A stretch of DNA of 33,815 bases from positions 1 through 33,815 of the forward strand of contig NZ_UXAW01000091.1 in NCBI RefSeq assembly GCF_900609055.1, given 5' to 3'. How positions within the stretch are numbered: the first letter of the stretch is position 1; each line of letters begins with the position of its first letter. This stretch comes from Pseudogemmobacter humi (GTDB taxonomy: Bacteria > Pseudomonadota > Alphaproteobacteria > Rhodobacterales > Rhodobacteraceae). The translations under genes and the position numbers were made by a program. Below, piece by piece: positions 8,280 through 15,750 of the stretch. The notes below the pieces were generated by a model. The model was not told the DNA's origin and made no database searches. It was given only the letters and a program-made list of their open reading frames with translations.

Positions 8280-8648
8280 TCAGATGTATTCGAACACTTC
8301 GTCCATATCGCCGAACAGGATGACGGTGTTGTCGTCGATCCTGACCATGCGGCCGTAATGGGTGGAGGTGTTCACCTCGAAGATCTCGGCCGTCATCTCG
8401 CGGCCCAGATATTCGCTGATGTCGTCCATCCTGAAGATCAGCTTGCCTTCGCCGTCGATGCGGATGGTGGCCGGGTTGTAGGTCACCGTCACCTTCGGAT
8501 CCTGATCCATGTATTCGGCGATGGCGCGGGCCTCGACCGAGTCATTCATGGTGACGCCGCATTGATGCGAGATCGTCTGTTCGAAGGTGATATCCTTCAT
8601 GGATTTGAAGATGTTGTTCTTCGTGCTGTCGCGTGCGGTGGTGGACAT
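8280..8648 (-). CDS. prmD: Monooxygenase coupling (effector) protein, MmoB/DmpM family
   Basis: This 122-aa protein has the size and pattern of the small cofactor-free effector proteins of soluble di-iron monooxygenases: VTMNDSVEARAIAEYM, then VTYNPATIRIDGEGKL and a C-terminal DEVFEYI. The family binds the hydroxylase and tunes electron transfer and oxygen activation at the di-iron site. Position directly after the hydroxylase beta gene (11-bp gap) gives the group-5 order large subunit, reductase, small subunit, coupling protein. Confidence 0.9.
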   Translation of the reverse strand: MSTTARDSTKNNIFKSMKDITFEQTISHQCGVTMNDSVEARAIAEYMDQDPKVTVTYNPATIRIDGEGKLIFRMDDISEYLGREMTAEIFEVNTSTHYGRMVRIDDNTVILFGDMDEVFEYI

Positions 8649-8659
8649 GGCGGCTCCTC

Positions 8660-9718
8660 TCAGCGGCTCAGACCGACTTCGCCGAGGATCTGCGCCAGCC
8701 GCTCGTGCGAGACGGCCTGCGCATCGGCGAAGGACACGGGTTTGGAATGGGGTTGCGACCAGACCGGCTGAAGCGCGGCCGCGGCCTTGTCCGCCAGATC
8801 GGCGTGTTTCTTCACCCAGCCGTTGAACAGGGCGCGGTTATGGGCGCCGTGCGCCTCGTCATTGACCAGCAGCCAGATCAGGTCGATGGTATTGGCGAGG
8901 TTGCGCTCGTAATCCGCCTCGGCCGCCGAAATGACCGGGGGGGTGATGAAGTCGTTGTTCGCCGCCGCCGCCTGCATCAGGAAGCCCGAGCGGAAGAGTT
9001 CGCCCACCAGCGGCTCGAAGATCAGGTTGATGGCGAAATACTGCTCCAGATAGTCTTCCGTGCCCATGATCGTCTCGACGGCGAGGCGGGTGGGCTGCCA
9101 GGCCGGATCTTCCAGCCAGGCCTTCTTGCCCAGCTCGTCATCCCAGCCCTCGATATCCATGCCGATTTCGGCCAGATACAGCGTGATGTCCTGCGCCAGC
9201 CGCATCTTGTAGGACGAATTGGTCAGCGTGGCGTTGTTGATCATCTGGGTGTAGCCGTAACGCTGCGCCTGCATCAGCGAGGTGCCGAGGCCGAATTCCG
9301 CATGTTTCCAGGCGCCCAGATGGACCTGGAGCACTCGCTGCCACACCTTGTCGAACGCCAGATGTGCACCGGCCTTGCGGGCGTTCGAGATGACCGACTG
9401 CACCATGGTCTCGATCTTCGACTGGCGCTGGTAATGGGTGCGTTCCCATTCCTGATCGGGCGCCCGGAAGGCATGCCAGTTCGACGAAAGCGCGCGGGTG
9501 TTGTCCTTGGTATAGGCGCCCTTGCCGTTGCCGAAGCTGATGATCCAGTCCTGGATCAGATAGCGTTCGGGATCGGGCTGCACGTCGCAGGTGACATCCT
9601 CGTAATGGGTGGCACGTTTGCCGCGCGGCTCGAAGTAGTTGTATTTGCGGCTGGTCGAACCCGCGAAGATCGCAGAGCCGGCGGCCCCTGATCCGGTTGC
9701 GGTGGCTGTTGCTGCCAT
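8660..9718 (-). CDS. prmC: Propane/alkane monooxygenase hydroxylase small (beta) subunit
   Basis: This 352-aa protein is the beta subunit of the (alpha-beta-gamma)2-type or (alpha-beta)2-type hydroxylase of a group-5 soluble di-iron monooxygenase. It starts with a low-complexity Ala/Thr/Gly segment (1-22), then NYFEPRGKRATHYEDVT, a typical beta-subunit opening. The rest is helical and ferritin-like but lacks the paired ExxH iron ligands, as expected for this non-catalytic subunit. The ATG at 9718 follows an AGGAAG ribosome binding site. It is co-operonic with the reductase (52-bp gap) and coupling genes. Confidence 0.9.
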   Translation of the reverse strand: MAATATATGSGAAGSAIFAGSTSRKYNYFEPRGKRATHYEDVTCDVQPDPERYLIQDWIISFGNGKGAYTKDNTRALSSNWHAFRAPDQEWERTHYQRQSKIETMVQSVISNARKAGAHLAFDKVWQRVLQVHLGAWKHAEFGLGTSLMQAQRYGYTQMINNATLTNSSYKMRLAQDITLYLAEIGMDIEGWDDELGKKAWLEDPAWQPTRLAVETIMGTEDYLEQYFAINLIFEPLVGELFRSGFLMQAAAANNDFITPPVISAAEADYERNLANTIDLIWLLVNDEAHGAHNRALFNGWVKKHADLADKAAAALQPVWSQPHSKPVSFADAQAVSHERLAQILGEVGLSR

Positions 9719-9770
9719 TGGTCTTCCTCCCTAGGTGGTTTTGTTCACAGCGAAGAGCGGTCGGGCCGCC

Positions 9771-10829
9771 TTAATGGCCCGACGAACCGGACGTCGTGGT
9801 GAACTTGTCGTAGAAAATCCGCTCGCTCTCGAAATCGAGCATGAAGAGCGTCGGCGTCAGCGCGTCGATCATCGGCGGCGGGCCGCAGGCATAGACATCG
9901 CCCTGGCCTTCCAGCCCCAGCTCCTTGAGCTTGCGGTCGACCGCCTGGTGCACGAAGCCGGTCTCGCCGGTCCAGCCGCTGCCCTCGGGGGCGTGGGACA
10001 GCACCGGGATGAACTCGACCGACGGATGCGCCGCGGTGATCGCCGCCAGCCGGTCGAGATGGAACAGATCGTCCTCGGTCCGGGCGCCGTAGAAGAAGTA
10101 AACCGGCCGGTCCTCGCCGCTCTCGATATGGTCGTGCAGGATCGACCAGACCGGCGACATGCCCGAGCCCGCGCCGACCAGCACCACCGGCCCCTCGCGC
10201 CCTTCGCGGCGGAAGCACATCCCGTAGGGCCCGACCACCGTCACTTTTGCTCCGGCCCGGATTCCCCCGTTGTCGAGCTGGTTGGAGAACTTTCCTTCGG
10301 GGTATTTTTTGATGATGAAGGAGAGCTTCTGGGTTTCGCTCGGCGGATTTGCCATGGAGAACGAACGCGTGATCGTCTCCCCTTCTTCCGTGGTGACTGT
10401 GATGTCGACATACTGACCCGCCCAGAACTTGAGCGGCGCGTTCAGCTCGATCTCGACGCCGCGGATGTCATGCGTGAGTTTGCGGAAATCCGTGATCCGG
10501 CCGTCGAACTGCCGGACCGGAATGGATTTCGACAGCACTTCCTCGTCGTAATTCAGAAGGTCGATTGTCAGATTGTCGAAGGCCTTCGCGCGGCACATCA
10601 GGATCTGGCCGCCATCCCGGTCGCTGTCATTCAGCGCGAAGGTGGAATATTTCAGCATCTCGACCTCGCCGTCGAGCAGCACGCATTTGCAGGCCGAGCA
10701 TTGCCCCTCCTTGCATCCATGGGGCAGCGCAATCCCCTGGCGGAAGGCGGCGTCAAGAACGGTTTCGTCCTCTTCCACCTCGAATTCCACGCCCACGGGT
10801 TCAAGCCTTACGGTGTAAACCTCTCCCAT
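9771..10829 (-). CDS. prmB: Monooxygenase NADH reductase, [2Fe-2S]/FAD
   Basis: This 352-aa electron-transfer component passes electrons from NAD(P)H to the di-iron hydroxylase. The N-terminal plant-type ferredoxin domain has C39-x4-C44-x2-C47 and C79. The FAD-binding motif RSFS is at 155-158, the nucleotide-binding GAGSGMSP at 219-226, and the terminal YACGPPPMIDA motif near the C-terminus. A GGGGAGG ribosome binding site lies about 8 nt upstream of the ATG. Its place between the large and small hydroxylase genes is typical of group-5 (propane) enzymes and distinguishes them from sMMO or phenol hydroxylase operons. Confidence 0.94.
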   Translation of the reverse strand: MGEVYTVRLEPVGVEFEVEEDETVLDAAFRQGIALPHGCKEGQCSACKCVLLDGEVEMLKYSTFALNDSDRDGGQILMCRAKAFDNLTIDLLNYDEEVLSKSIPVRQFDGRITDFRKLTHDIRGVEIELNAPLKFWAGQYVDITVTTEEGETITRSFSMANPPSETQKLSFIIKKYPEGKFSNQLDNGGIRAGAKVTVVGPYGMCFRREGREGPVVLVGAGSGMSPVWSILHDHIESGEDRPVYFFYGARTEDDLFHLDRLAAITAAHPSVEFIPVLSHAPEGSGWTGETGFVHQAVDRKLKELGLEGQGDVYACGPPPMIDALTPTLFMLDFESERIFYDKFTTTSGSSGH

Positions 10830-10929
10830 TCTGTCCGGCCTCCCCGCCGTCAGTCCGGCAACCCATCGGGCCGCCTGTCGTCAATTCCGGTGAGTGACGG
10901 GGGCCGGGCATGGCCCCCGCCGACCTGCC

Positions 10930-12597
10930 TCAGTTGCAGGGATTGATGGTGAAGCCCGCCTGGTATTCGGCGATATGCTTCGCGCGGGCGTCCGGCGTCA
11001 TCTCGCGCAGCAGCGTCAGCGGCGACAGGAGCGTGTGGCCGCGCACGTCGTCGAGCGTCCACATGTCCTTGTTGTCGAAGCGCAGATGCGGCTGCGGCAC
11101 GAGCGTCTTGCCATCGTCGCGGACGAAGTTCAGGTCCTTGATCGCATCGGCGAGATCCCAGCCGTGATAGACGGTTTCCCATTCGCGCTTGCCCGAGAAC
11201 TTGCCCATCGCCGGCGTCGGACGGCCCTGGTATTCGTTCGAGAAGGCCTCGACGGCGGTCCAGCGGTCCAGCTCATGCGCGAAGGTGTGAAGCTGGCCGT
11301 CGATTTCATCCACGACCATGTCTTCGCGGATAAGGCACGGCACGAGGCACGACCAGCAGCGATGCGGATAGACGTAGCCGGTTTCCTCGTTGAAGGTGAT
11401 CACCTTCTGACCCGGTTTCGACAGTTTCGCATACCACTTCCAGAAGTCGCCGAATTCGGCATACCAGCCCGGATACTTGTGCTCGAACCACTCGAAGTCC
11501 TTGTCGGTCTGCGCCTCGATGCGCCAGAAGTTCACCGGCCAGCCGACCGCGAAGAACTGCGCGACCTTGTGGACGTAATGCTTCTTGGTGATGCGGTTCC
11601 AGGCCTCGTGGACGTCATCATGGTGCACCTTGATGCCGTATTTTTCGAGCGGCAGCATATAGGTCCGGTAGTAGTCCTCGAAGATCCAGCGGTGCCACAT
11701 CTCCGCGTAGGATTCCTTCTCCTTGTCGCGGTTGGTGGTGCCGTATTCGATCAGCGTGCCGATGGCGGCATCGACGATCGCGTGGTTCTGCCAGAAGGCG
11801 TAACGCAGATCGCGCTCCAGCAGCAGATGGTTCTCCGGCTCTTTCAGCGCGGCCATCAGCAGCGAGTGGCCGTTGCCGATATGGCGGCTCTCATCCGACT
11901 GCACCGAGAGGAACACGGTCGGCAGCGCGTAGTCGCCATTACGGGCGGCTTCCGACGGCATGGCGACGAAAAGCGTGTTGGTGAAGGCGGTTTCCGCAAC
12001 AACGGTCAGATACATACAGGCCGAGGTCATCACGTCGCCGGTGATGAAGCCCTCGCCGAACTGGCGGCCGATGGTGGTGGCATAGCACTTGCCGAAGGCT
12101 TCTTCGGTGATATCGAAGCCGGCCGGGTCGATGTAGTTCTCCATATACCACTTCTTCAGGTTCATCTGAATGGTGGAGTGGCGGAACTCGTCGACCATCT
12201 GCATGGTGAAGCCGGTGCGCAGATCCTCGCCGGGCGCGATCCGGGCCACCATCGCCATCGAGCGCGCGGCCGAGATTTCCGGGAACGGAATGATCGCAAG
12301 GAACAGCTTCATCCATTCGACCCAGCGGGGCTGGACGTTGCGGAACATGTCGCCGCGCAGTGCGGCATCCAGCGCGCCATAGACGCGGTTGTCCTTTTCT
12401 TCCTGCATCGGGAAGTAGGACCGCAGCACCTGTTTCATCGGGTCGCGCGGCGCTTTCGCGATCTTGTAGTCGGTCGGGAAGGTCGCGGCTTCCTGGACAT
12501 AGCTGGGGTTCCAGCCAAGGTCCGAGATCTTCTTGGTGGCCTCCCCGACCGAGATCCCGCGCTGCGCGGTGATCTTGTTGAGCGTCAGTTGCGTCAT
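10930..12597 (-). CDS. prmA: Propane/alkane monooxygenase hydroxylase large (alpha) subunit
   Basis: This 555-aa catalytic subunit carries all six carboxylate-bridged di-iron ligands in the expected spacing: E107, E137-x2-H140 (DEFRH), E202 and E236-x2-H239 (DESRH). Length and gene order match PrmA/MimA of group-5 soluble di-iron monooxygenases, which hydroxylate propane at C2, and in mycobacterial enzymes also acetone and phenol; the true substrate here is not readable. The start at 12597 was chosen because MTQLTLNKIT follows AGGAG with 9-nt spacing. A second, out-of-frame ATG lies 5 nt upstream. It is the first gene of an eight-gene operon behind a sigma-54 promoter. Confidence 0.93.
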   Translation of the reverse strand: MTQLTLNKITAQRGISVGEATKKISDLGWNPSYVQEAATFPTDYKIAKAPRDPMKQVLRSYFPMQEEKDNRVYGALDAALRGDMFRNVQPRWVEWMKLFLAIIPFPEISAARSMAMVARIAPGEDLRTGFTMQMVDEFRHSTIQMNLKKWYMENYIDPAGFDITEEAFGKCYATTIGRQFGEGFITGDVMTSACMYLTVVAETAFTNTLFVAMPSEAARNGDYALPTVFLSVQSDESRHIGNGHSLLMAALKEPENHLLLERDLRYAFWQNHAIVDAAIGTLIEYGTTNRDKEKESYAEMWHRWIFEDYYRTYMLPLEKYGIKVHHDDVHEAWNRITKKHYVHKVAQFFAVGWPVNFWRIEAQTDKDFEWFEHKYPGWYAEFGDFWKWYAKLSKPGQKVITFNEETGYVYPHRCWSCLVPCLIREDMVVDEIDGQLHTFAHELDRWTAVEAFSNEYQGRPTPAMGKFSGKREWETVYHGWDLADAIKDLNFVRDDGKTLVPQPHLRFDNKDMWTLDDVRGHTLLSPLTLLREMTPDARAKHIAEYQAGFTINPCN

Positions 12598-12862
12598 GCC
12601 ATGAGTCTCCTGATGTTGACGGCACCGGGATGGTTTCGGCGCCGTTGGGCGGATTGTCCGCCCCGGGATTTCCGGCCCCCCCTTGCGGGGGAAAGACCGG
12701 GTCAGGTCACGGCAAAGGTTCCGGGCAACGGGGCCGGAAACCGAAATCGACAGTGCATAAGCGTGCTGCCGTTTTCCGGTGGCCTCGCTTCTCCTCCCAT
12801 TCCTTCGTTCTTGCGGGGTCTGCCCCTCGTCGGGGAACCGCCTTATTGTGCTTTCGGATACA

Positions 12863-12878
12863 TGCAGGATCTGTGCCA
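12863..12878 (-). promoter_or_regulatory. Sigma-54 (-24/-12) promoter of the monooxygenase operon
   Basis: The minus strand reads TGGCACAGATCCTGCA, against the sigma-54 consensus TGGCACGNNNNTTGCA. The invariant GG (12877-12876) and GC (12865-12864) are separated by exactly 10 nt. The predicted start near 12852 gives a 5' leader of about 255 nt before the prmA ATG. The operon's own activator-type regulator, an IHF site and an upstream box cluster all fit this promoter class. Confidence 0.85.
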
Positions 12879-12939
12879 GATCGGGCTTTCGCCGCGAAAA
12901 TTTCATGAAAACCAGCGGGATCCCCACGCAAGGCACTGA

Positions 12940-12952
12940 TATCAAATATTTA
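12940..12952 (+). promoter_or_regulatory. IHF binding site (perfect consensus match)
   Basis: TATCAAATATTTA matches the IHF consensus WATCAANNNNTTR at every defined position. It sits in an AT-rich island within otherwise GC-rich DNA, between the sigma-54 promoter (about 90 bp downstream) and the GTTACA/TGTAAC cluster. This is the standard position for IHF-mediated looping of an enhancer-bound activator onto sigma-54 polymerase. Confidence 0.75.
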
Positions 12953-13020
12953 ATTTATAAGTATTTTTCGGACGAAATTCCCGCGCCTGCCGGAACCCGG
13001 GCGCGGCGGGCGTAGCGGAA

Positions 13021-13213
13021 CGTTACAACTGTCACGTCCGCGGGCCGGGGCGTTGCACGAAACTGTAACATGGCCGGCGTTACAGCCGGACAGGACGCGA
13101 TTCGACCGCCGCGCGGCCCGGGCGGGGGGCGGAAAATCCATGCAGCAGCGCGGCATGTAACACCGTAGGAAAACTGTAACCGGGGGATGGAACGAAATGT
13201 TACATACGTAACG
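13021..13213. promoter_or_regulatory. Cluster of GTTACA/TGTAAC boxes, candidate enhancer (UAS) of the activator
   Basis: Six copies of one hexamer occur within 190 bp: GTTACA at 13022, 13079 and 13199, and TGTAAC at 13064, 13156 and 13175. Several are arranged as inverted repeats: CGTTACA-N2-TGTCACG from 13021, CTGTAAC-N9-GTTACAG at 13063-13085, and GTTAC-N4-GTAAC at 13199-13212. Chance would give about 0.1 copy in this length. They lie roughly 170-360 bp upstream of the predicted sigma-54 start, the right distance for an enhancer bound by the Fis-type helix-turn-helix of the activator at 1419. The identity of the bound protein is inference. Confidence 0.7.
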
Positions 13214-13234
13214 TCAGAATCCATTTTTCCCGTT

Positions 13235-13240
13235 TATAAT
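13235..13240 (+). promoter_or_regulatory. Possible -10 element for the 13344 gene
   Basis: A perfect TATAAT stands in an AT-rich patch, about 100 bp upstream of the ATG at 13344. No good -35 lies 16-18 bp upstream (GTCAGA). Instead the GTTAC-N4-GTAAC palindrome (13199-13212) abuts that position, which could suit activation by a bound protein. A weak alternative with sigma-54 GG/GC spacing is seen at 13268-13282 (TGG, then GC 10 nt after GG), but it matches the consensus poorly. Confidence 0.35.
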
Positions 13241-13343
13241 CATCAGCTTATATTAAAAATACCTTTGTGGTCACGGTCTCGCGGCTGTTATTCTGATCCC
13301 AGCCGCCGGCCGCGCCCGGCCTGATCTCCGAAAGCCGCTTCAG

Positions 13344-13793
13344 ATGTCAGACCCGATACATCCCGAGCAGACCCCCTCCCGGATCACCGCCGAGGCGATG
13401 ATCGCCCGGGCGCCGCAGGACATGGTTTTCACCATGCGCTTTCTCGGCCAGAGCCAGGAGATCCTGCACAGCCATTTCCGCCGGTTCCTCGAAACCCGGC
13501 TCGCCGAGGCCGGGGTCAGCGCCGACAGCCATCCGCTGCTGCCGTTCTTCATCGACAGCCACGCGGTCGAGTTGCGCGAATTCGTCACCACCGGCGTCTC
13601 GCTGGCCCGCAGCTTCCGTCTGGGCGAGATCGAGATCCTGACCGGAGATGTCGAAACGCTGATGCGGGTCGATATATGGGATGCCATCGCCAGCCACATC
13701 GACATGGCCGAAAAGCGGTTCAGCGAGGGGATCCAGCGCGTGGTCGCCAGCCTGAATGCCGATGAGGCCGCCCTGCGTCCGGTGCGGTCATGA
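13344..13793 (+). CDS. Unrecognised 149-aa helical protein
   Basis: I do not recognise a family. The protein is predicted mainly helical, with FTMRFLGQSQEILHSHFRRFLETRLAEAG, a short HPLLPFF turn and a long C-terminal helix pair (DIWDAIASHIDMAEKRFSEG). There is no signal peptide and no membrane segment. It is the first of a plus-strand set (13344, 14122, 14414, 15565) that looks like one operon, and it is divergent from the monooxygenase operon, with which it shares a 746-bp upstream region holding the GTTACA/TGTAAC boxes. A link with the monooxygenase is therefore possible but unproven. Confidence 0.7.
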   Translation: MSDPIHPEQTPSRITAEAMIARAPQDMVFTMRFLGQSQEILHSHFRRFLETRLAEAGVSADSHPLLPFFIDSHAVELREFVTTGVSLARSFRLGEIEILTGDVETLMRVDIWDAIASHIDMAEKRFSEGIQRVVASLNADEAALRPVRS

Positions 13794-13798
13794 CCGGC

Positions 13799-14074
13799 TC
13801 AGTGCATTCCGCCCGACTGCGCGGCGCCGGGCAGCAGGCCCCAGACCGCGGCGATGTCCTCGCGCATCTCCCGGTGCGCGGCGGCAAGGATCCGGTCGCG
13901 GGCGGCATCGTCCAGCCCGGCCAGCAGTTCATGGACGCGGGCCCCCTGCCCGGGCGCCCCGGTCTTCGCAGCCTCGCGGGCGGCCATGGCAAGCGGATGG
14001 TCCTGGCCCAGTTGCGCCGCCGCGGCGTGGCCGACGGCAGCAAGAAACCGTGTTGCGGGATCGGTCCGTTGCAT
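13799..14074 (-). CDS. Small helical hypothetical protein on the opposing strand, 91 aa
   Basis: The frame starts MQRTDPATRFLAAV with AGGAG six nt upstream, and ends in a convincing helical stretch (VHELLAGLDDAARDRILAAA). It opposes the genes on both sides, which is unusual. A plus-strand frame at 13790-14125 would instead tile exactly between its neighbours by ATGA overlaps, but its product is Gly/Arg/Pro-rich, has no ribosome binding site and does not look like a folded protein. I prefer the minus-strand reading; the choice is not certain. Confidence 0.5.
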   Translation of the reverse strand: MQRTDPATRFLAAVGHAAAAQLGQDHPLAMAAREAAKTGAPGQGARVHELLAGLDDAARDRILAAAHREMREDIAAVWGLLPGAAQSGGMH

Positions 14075-14121
14075 CTGCGGCTCCTGTCCGGGGGCCGGTG
14101 GTCCGGCGAATGGAGGCAAGC

Positions 14122-14421
14122 ATGACAAAGACTCCGCGCGGTGCACAAGAGATTCTGGCCGATCAGTTCCGCCTTACCGCCGAACTCAGCGCCCTGACGG
14201 GCGAGTATCACCGGCTGTTGCAGAAGGTCGCCGCCGCCGGCTTTGCCCGGCAGATGGCCGAGGACGAGCCCGGAGCCGCGCTGGTGGAAGCCGAACGCGC
14301 CGAGATCGCCGCCCGGCTGGTCGCAGAGACCTGCGAAGAGAAGATGCAGGATATGGAAAAGCAGCTTTCCGCCCTTGGGCAGGAACTGAAAGCCCTGAAA
14401 CGAGGATCATCCGATGAGTGA
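14122..14421 (+). CDS. Small coiled-coil hypothetical protein, 99 aa
   Basis: The ATG at 14122 follows GGAGG with 5-nt spacing. The product is almost entirely helical: QFRLTAELSALTGEYHRLL, an Ala/Glu-rich middle, and a C-terminal heptad-like segment (KMQDMEKQLSALGQELKAL) that suggests a coiled coil. I recognise no family. Its end overlaps the next gene by 8 nt, so the two are probably translationally coupled and may act as partners. Confidence 0.7.
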   Translation: MTKTPRGAQEILADQFRLTAELSALTGEYHRLLQKVAAAGFARQMAEDEPGAALVEAERAEIAARLVAETCEEKMQDMEKQLSALGQELKALKRGSSDE

Positions 14422-15550
14422 GACCGCTACCCCGGACGCCCCGGCCAGACCGGAGGCCCAGCCTCCGCTTTTCGACCTGCTGGCCCGCAGCTGGTCCCTC
14501 GGAGCGGCGATCCGCGATGTCGCCATCGACAAGGCCGGCAAGGCCGCCGGTTTCGCGCTGGAAGATGGCCGGCTGGCGCTGATGCCGGTCGAGGATCCCG
14601 AATCGGCGCTGAACCGGATACGGGTCGAGGCGGATTCGGGCCGCAGCACCATCCGCGCGCGGCAAAAGCCGGTGGCTGCGCCGATCCTGACCCCGGTGCT
14701 GGCCGGGGAGGCGCCGATGCTGGCGCCTTCGGGCATGGTGGGGCTGATCGCCGCCGCGCGCGACGGCCGCATCCACCGCGTCACCCCGCGGGGGCAGGTC
14801 ATCCAGATCATGGCGAAAGCCAGCCCGATCTGTGCCATCGCCTCGGATTCCGGGGGACGGATCGCCCTTGCCCGCGACGGCCGCACCGATCTGCATGAGG
14901 AAGACGGCATGGCCCGGCTTGTCGGCCTGCTGACGCCGGGGCCGGCAAACACGCTGGCCTTTGCGCCGGACAACCGTTCCCTTGCGGTCATGCTGGAAGA
15001 GAACCTGCTGTTCGGCCAGCCGCGCCAGGGCTATGACAGCTATCCCCTGGGCGGCAGCGGGCCGCTTGCCTTCTCGGCCGACGGGGCCTGGATCGCGGGG
15101 TCGAACGGCAAGGACGGGATCTGGCTTTTGCGCCGCGCCGATGGCGGCATCGCCCGGATCGGCAATTTCCGCGCCGCCCCCGGCTCCATCGCCTTCAGCA
15201 AGGCCGGGGATGCCGTCTTCGCCTCGGGCGCCTTCCGCGCCGCGGGCTGGTCGCTGGCGACGCCTCCGATCGGCGACGAGGCGGCGGGCGCCCTGCGCAC
15301 CGGGCGGTCGGGCCTTGTCCTGATCGAGAAGATCGCCGCCCATCCGGACCGCGACCTGATCGCGCTCGGCACCGCCGATGGCGCGGTTTCGATCGCGCGG
15401 ATCGGCCAGCCCGAGGAAATGCCGCTGCGCCAGGCCGACGGCAGCCCCGTCACCGCGCTGTGCTGGTCGGCCGATGGCGTTCACCTGGCCATCGGCACCG
15501 CCGCCGGCAATGCCGCGCTGGTGACGCTGCCGCCCCGGCTTTTCAAATGA
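14414..15550 (+). CDS. Beta-propeller (WD40-like) repeat protein, 378 aa
   Basis: Repeated segments of about 40 residues share a pattern of small/hydrophobic strands ending in a turn, for example IRDVAIDKAGKAAGFALEDG, LAFAPDNRSLAVMLEENLL, LAFSADGAWIAGSNGKDGIW and ALCWSADGVHLAIGTAAGNA. This is how WD40-type propellers look, though few repeats end in a classical WD. There is no signal peptide, so it is probably a cytoplasmic scaffold. It overlaps the preceding coiled-coil gene by 8 nt and is followed after 14 nt by a 61-aa gene. The function is unknown. Confidence 0.72.
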   Translation: MSETATPDAPARPEAQPPLFDLLARSWSLGAAIRDVAIDKAGKAAGFALEDGRLALMPVEDPESALNRIRVEADSGRSTIRARQKPVAAPILTPVLAGEAPMLAPSGMVGLIAAARDGRIHRVTPRGQVIQIMAKASPICAIASDSGGRIALARDGRTDLHEEDGMARLVGLLTPGPANTLAFAPDNRSLAVMLEENLLFGQPRQGYDSYPLGGSGPLAFSADGAWIAGSNGKDGIWLLRRADGGIARIGNFRAAPGSIAFSKAGDAVFASGAFRAAGWSLATPPIGDEAAGALRTGRSGLVLIEKIAAHPDRDLIALGTADGAVSIARIGQPEEMPLRQADGSPVTALCWSADGVHLAIGTAAGNAALVTLPPRLFK

Positions 15551-15564
15551 CGAAAGGAGCAGAC

Positions 15565-15750
15565 ATGACCGAAGCCCTGACACAACCGACCGCCGAGGAC
15601 GCCAGCAAGGACGCCTTTTTCGCGCGGATCGCGGAAATCTCGCAGGAGATGATCGCCGCCCATGGCAAGGATTTCGCGATGGGAACGCTGGTGCTGGCCG
15701 CGCGCTGGATCGCCAGCGACCGGATCAGTGAAGCGCCCGCCCCGCATTGA
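15565..15750 (+). CDS. Small hypothetical protein, 61 aa
   Basis: AAAGGAG precedes the ATG at 15565. The product has a disordered Thr/Ala start and then two amphipathic helices (AFFARIAEISQEMIAAHGK and FAMGTLVLAARWIASDR). I recognise no family. It is the last member of the plus-strand set and its final 26 nt overlap the end of the convergent gene at 15725-16687. Confidence 0.6.
   Translation: MTEALTQPTAEDASKDAFFARIAEISQEMIAAHGKDFAMGTLVLAARWIASDRISEAPAPH

Noticed and set aside
12660-12700. CCCCC-TTGC-GGGGG hairpin in the prmA 5' leader as a riboswitch or terminator
   Set aside because: Only a 5-bp stem with no T run and no conserved riboswitch core that I can recognise; probably a simple GC-rich structure.
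13268-13282. Second possible sigma-54 element, plus strand, ahead of the 13344 gene
   Set aside because: GG and GC have the right 10-nt spacing but the rest (TCACGGTCTC) deviates from the consensus; kept only as a note with the TATAAT feature.
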